Part shown: positions 31,425 to 32,261 of the stretch, piece after piece | How positions within the stretch are numbered: the first letter of the stretch is position 1 | Layout: each line of letters opens with the position of its first letter | Source of the DNA: Bacillota bacterium | GTDB taxonomy: Bacteria > Bacillota > Clostridia > Christensenellales > QAND01 | Assembly: GCA_003150225.1 (NCBI GenBank) | Contig: QAND01000034.1 | Span: 1 to 32,261 of the forward strand | Reading direction: 5' to 3' | DNA: 32,261 nucleotides | Notes under the pieces: generated by a model | What the model was told of the DNA's origin: nothing | The model's database searches: none | What the model saw: only the letters and a program-made list of their open reading frames with translations | Translations under genes and position numbers: made by a program

Positions 31425-32261
31425 GCTGTTTTCTACAATTCGGGCTCGGATCACCGGCCTTTTTACCATCCTGTTTCTTGCTTGCATGCTGCTGGTGTAT
31501 GTGATCATCAGCTCCATGGTGGGACAGTTTTTGGTGGACCAGCGCATCGTGGCGCAAAGCCAACAGGTGGAGAGCTTTGCCGCTACCATGGGCCGTACGG
31601 TCTTTGACCGGGATGCCGGCGCCATGTATGATGCCGCGGTTTCCCAGGGGAAGAAGATGTCCGGCCGGGTGTTGATCCTGGATACCGCCGGTACGGTGCT
31701 GGCCGATGGGTTTTCCGAGCTCAACGGCCGGGTGCTGCAATACCAGGAGGTTCAGCAGGTGGTTTCGGGACAGGCTACCGCCTCCTATGGGTTTCATCGC
31801 ATCTCTCCTAAGGAGGAGTCCTTCTTTGCGTCCAGTACCTGGGCCGTCTATTACACCGCCCAGGTGGTGAACGAATCCACCCCCGTGGGCGTGGTTCTGG
31901 TGAGCGTTTCCATCCAAGACGTCAGGGATTCCCTCATGACCTCCATGCTGAAAATCGGCCTTGCAGGGGTGGCGGTGGTAACGCTGCTGATCCTCTGCTG
32001 CGTCATGATCTCCCGGTGGATCAGCCGTCCCATCGTATCCATGACGGATATTCTGGAAAAGATGAGCCGAGGCCGCTTTGATCTTCGTGTGCAGGTCCCC
32101 TCCAGCAGGGAGATTGCCAATATGGCCACCACCATCAATATGATGAGCCAGAAGCTGGAGGACCTGGATAAGACCCGCAGCGATTTTGTGGCCAACGCAT
32201 CCCATGAGTTAAAGACGCCCCTTAGCTCCATCAAGATCCTGGCGGAATCCCTTTTGTACCA
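31411..32261 (+). CDS. Sensor histidine kinase, 3' end cut by window
   Basis: The first 283 codons of a kinase; there is no stop before the window edge. TTG 31411 overlaps the response regulator end by 14 bases and starts RISRLFSTIRARITGLF. The first membrane helix is about residues 14-33, followed by an extracytoplasmic sensor of about 140 residues. The second helix is about 179-202, then a HAMP linker (SRPIVSMTDILEKMSRGRFD). The dimerisation domain reads FVANASHELKTPLSSIK with phospho-accepting His265. The ATPase domain lies beyond the window. The start codon is uncertain because the nearest G-rich site is about 12 bases upstream. It is the cognate partner of the preceding regulator. Confidence 0.92.
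   Translation, partial: MRISRLFSTIRARITGLFTILFLACMLLVYVIISSMVGQFLVDQRIVAQSQQVESFAATMGRTVFDRDAGAMYDAAVSQGKKMSGRVLILDTAGTVLADGFSELNGRVLQYQEVQQVVSGQATASYGFHRISPKEESFFASSTWAVYYTAQVVNESTPVGVVLVSVSIQDVRDSLMTSMLKIGLAGVAVVTLLILCCVMISRWISRPIVSMTDILEKMSRGRFDLRVQVPSSREIANMATTINMMSQKLEDLDKTRSDFVANASHELKTPLSSIKILAESLLY

Overview
The window reads as chromosomal DNA of a Gram-positive, probably spore-forming member of the Clostridia (Firmicutes). The GC content looks high for the group, judged by eye. The evidence is strong AGGAGG-type ribosome binding sites, frequent GTG/TTG starts, TTGACA/TATAAT promoters, GC-hairpin plus T-run terminators, and the Firmicutes cluster obgE-yhbY-nadD-yqeK-rsfS. The family within the Clostridia cannot be fixed from sequence alone; a Christensenellales- or Oscillospirales-like gut anaerobe would fit.

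Layout. 1-272: a set of nested inverted repeats that looks like a structured leader RNA. 273-1433: two small membrane proteins with PH-like cytoplasmic domains. 1514-2002 (minus): a GNAT acetyltransferase. 2120-3919: an asparagine synthetase whose glutaminase site is degenerate. 4108-5201: a DUF421 (YetF-like) membrane protein coupled to its usual DUF4363-like partner. 5290-7891: an LCP cell-wall ligase and a large GNAT protein. 7970-10022: folate one-carbon genes (fchA, folD) and a family 4 uracil-DNA glycosylase. 10204-11556: a secreted SH3/peptidoglycan-binding protein. 11663-15672: sbcD-sbcC. 15720-16904: an S41 processing protease. 17117-18434: a divergent pair of unknown genes, one with Met-rich repeats, with sporulation-type promoter patterns between them. 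18520-19188: nth. 19232-19384 (minus): a 50-residue small protein. 19578-20912: gdhA. 21216-25338: the obgE-yhbY-(membrane protein)-nadD-yqeK/rsfS cluster, with yqeK and rsfS fused in one frame. 25579-27847: an ABC exporter pair that looks AT-richer than its surroundings. 27947-30168 (minus): a D-Ala-D-Ala carboxypeptidase and a coupled Pro/Arg-rich membrane protein. 30269-30610: an SLBB-domain protein. 30720-32261: a response regulator and a histidine kinase cut off by the window end.

Themes are cell-envelope maintenance (LCP, carboxypeptidase, SH3/PG-binding protein, S41 protease, two-component system), DNA repair (UDG, SbcCD, Nth), nitrogen metabolism (GdhA, AsnB), and core ribosome/NAD functions. 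I see no tRNA, rRNA, CRISPR array, phage or insertion sequence. The points most worth following up are the 5' structured RNA, the degenerate glutaminase domain of AsnB, the FolD lacking cyclohydrolase residues next to a dedicated cyclohydrolase, the YqeK-RsfS fusion, and the divergent repeat-protein locus with sigma-K-like promoters.
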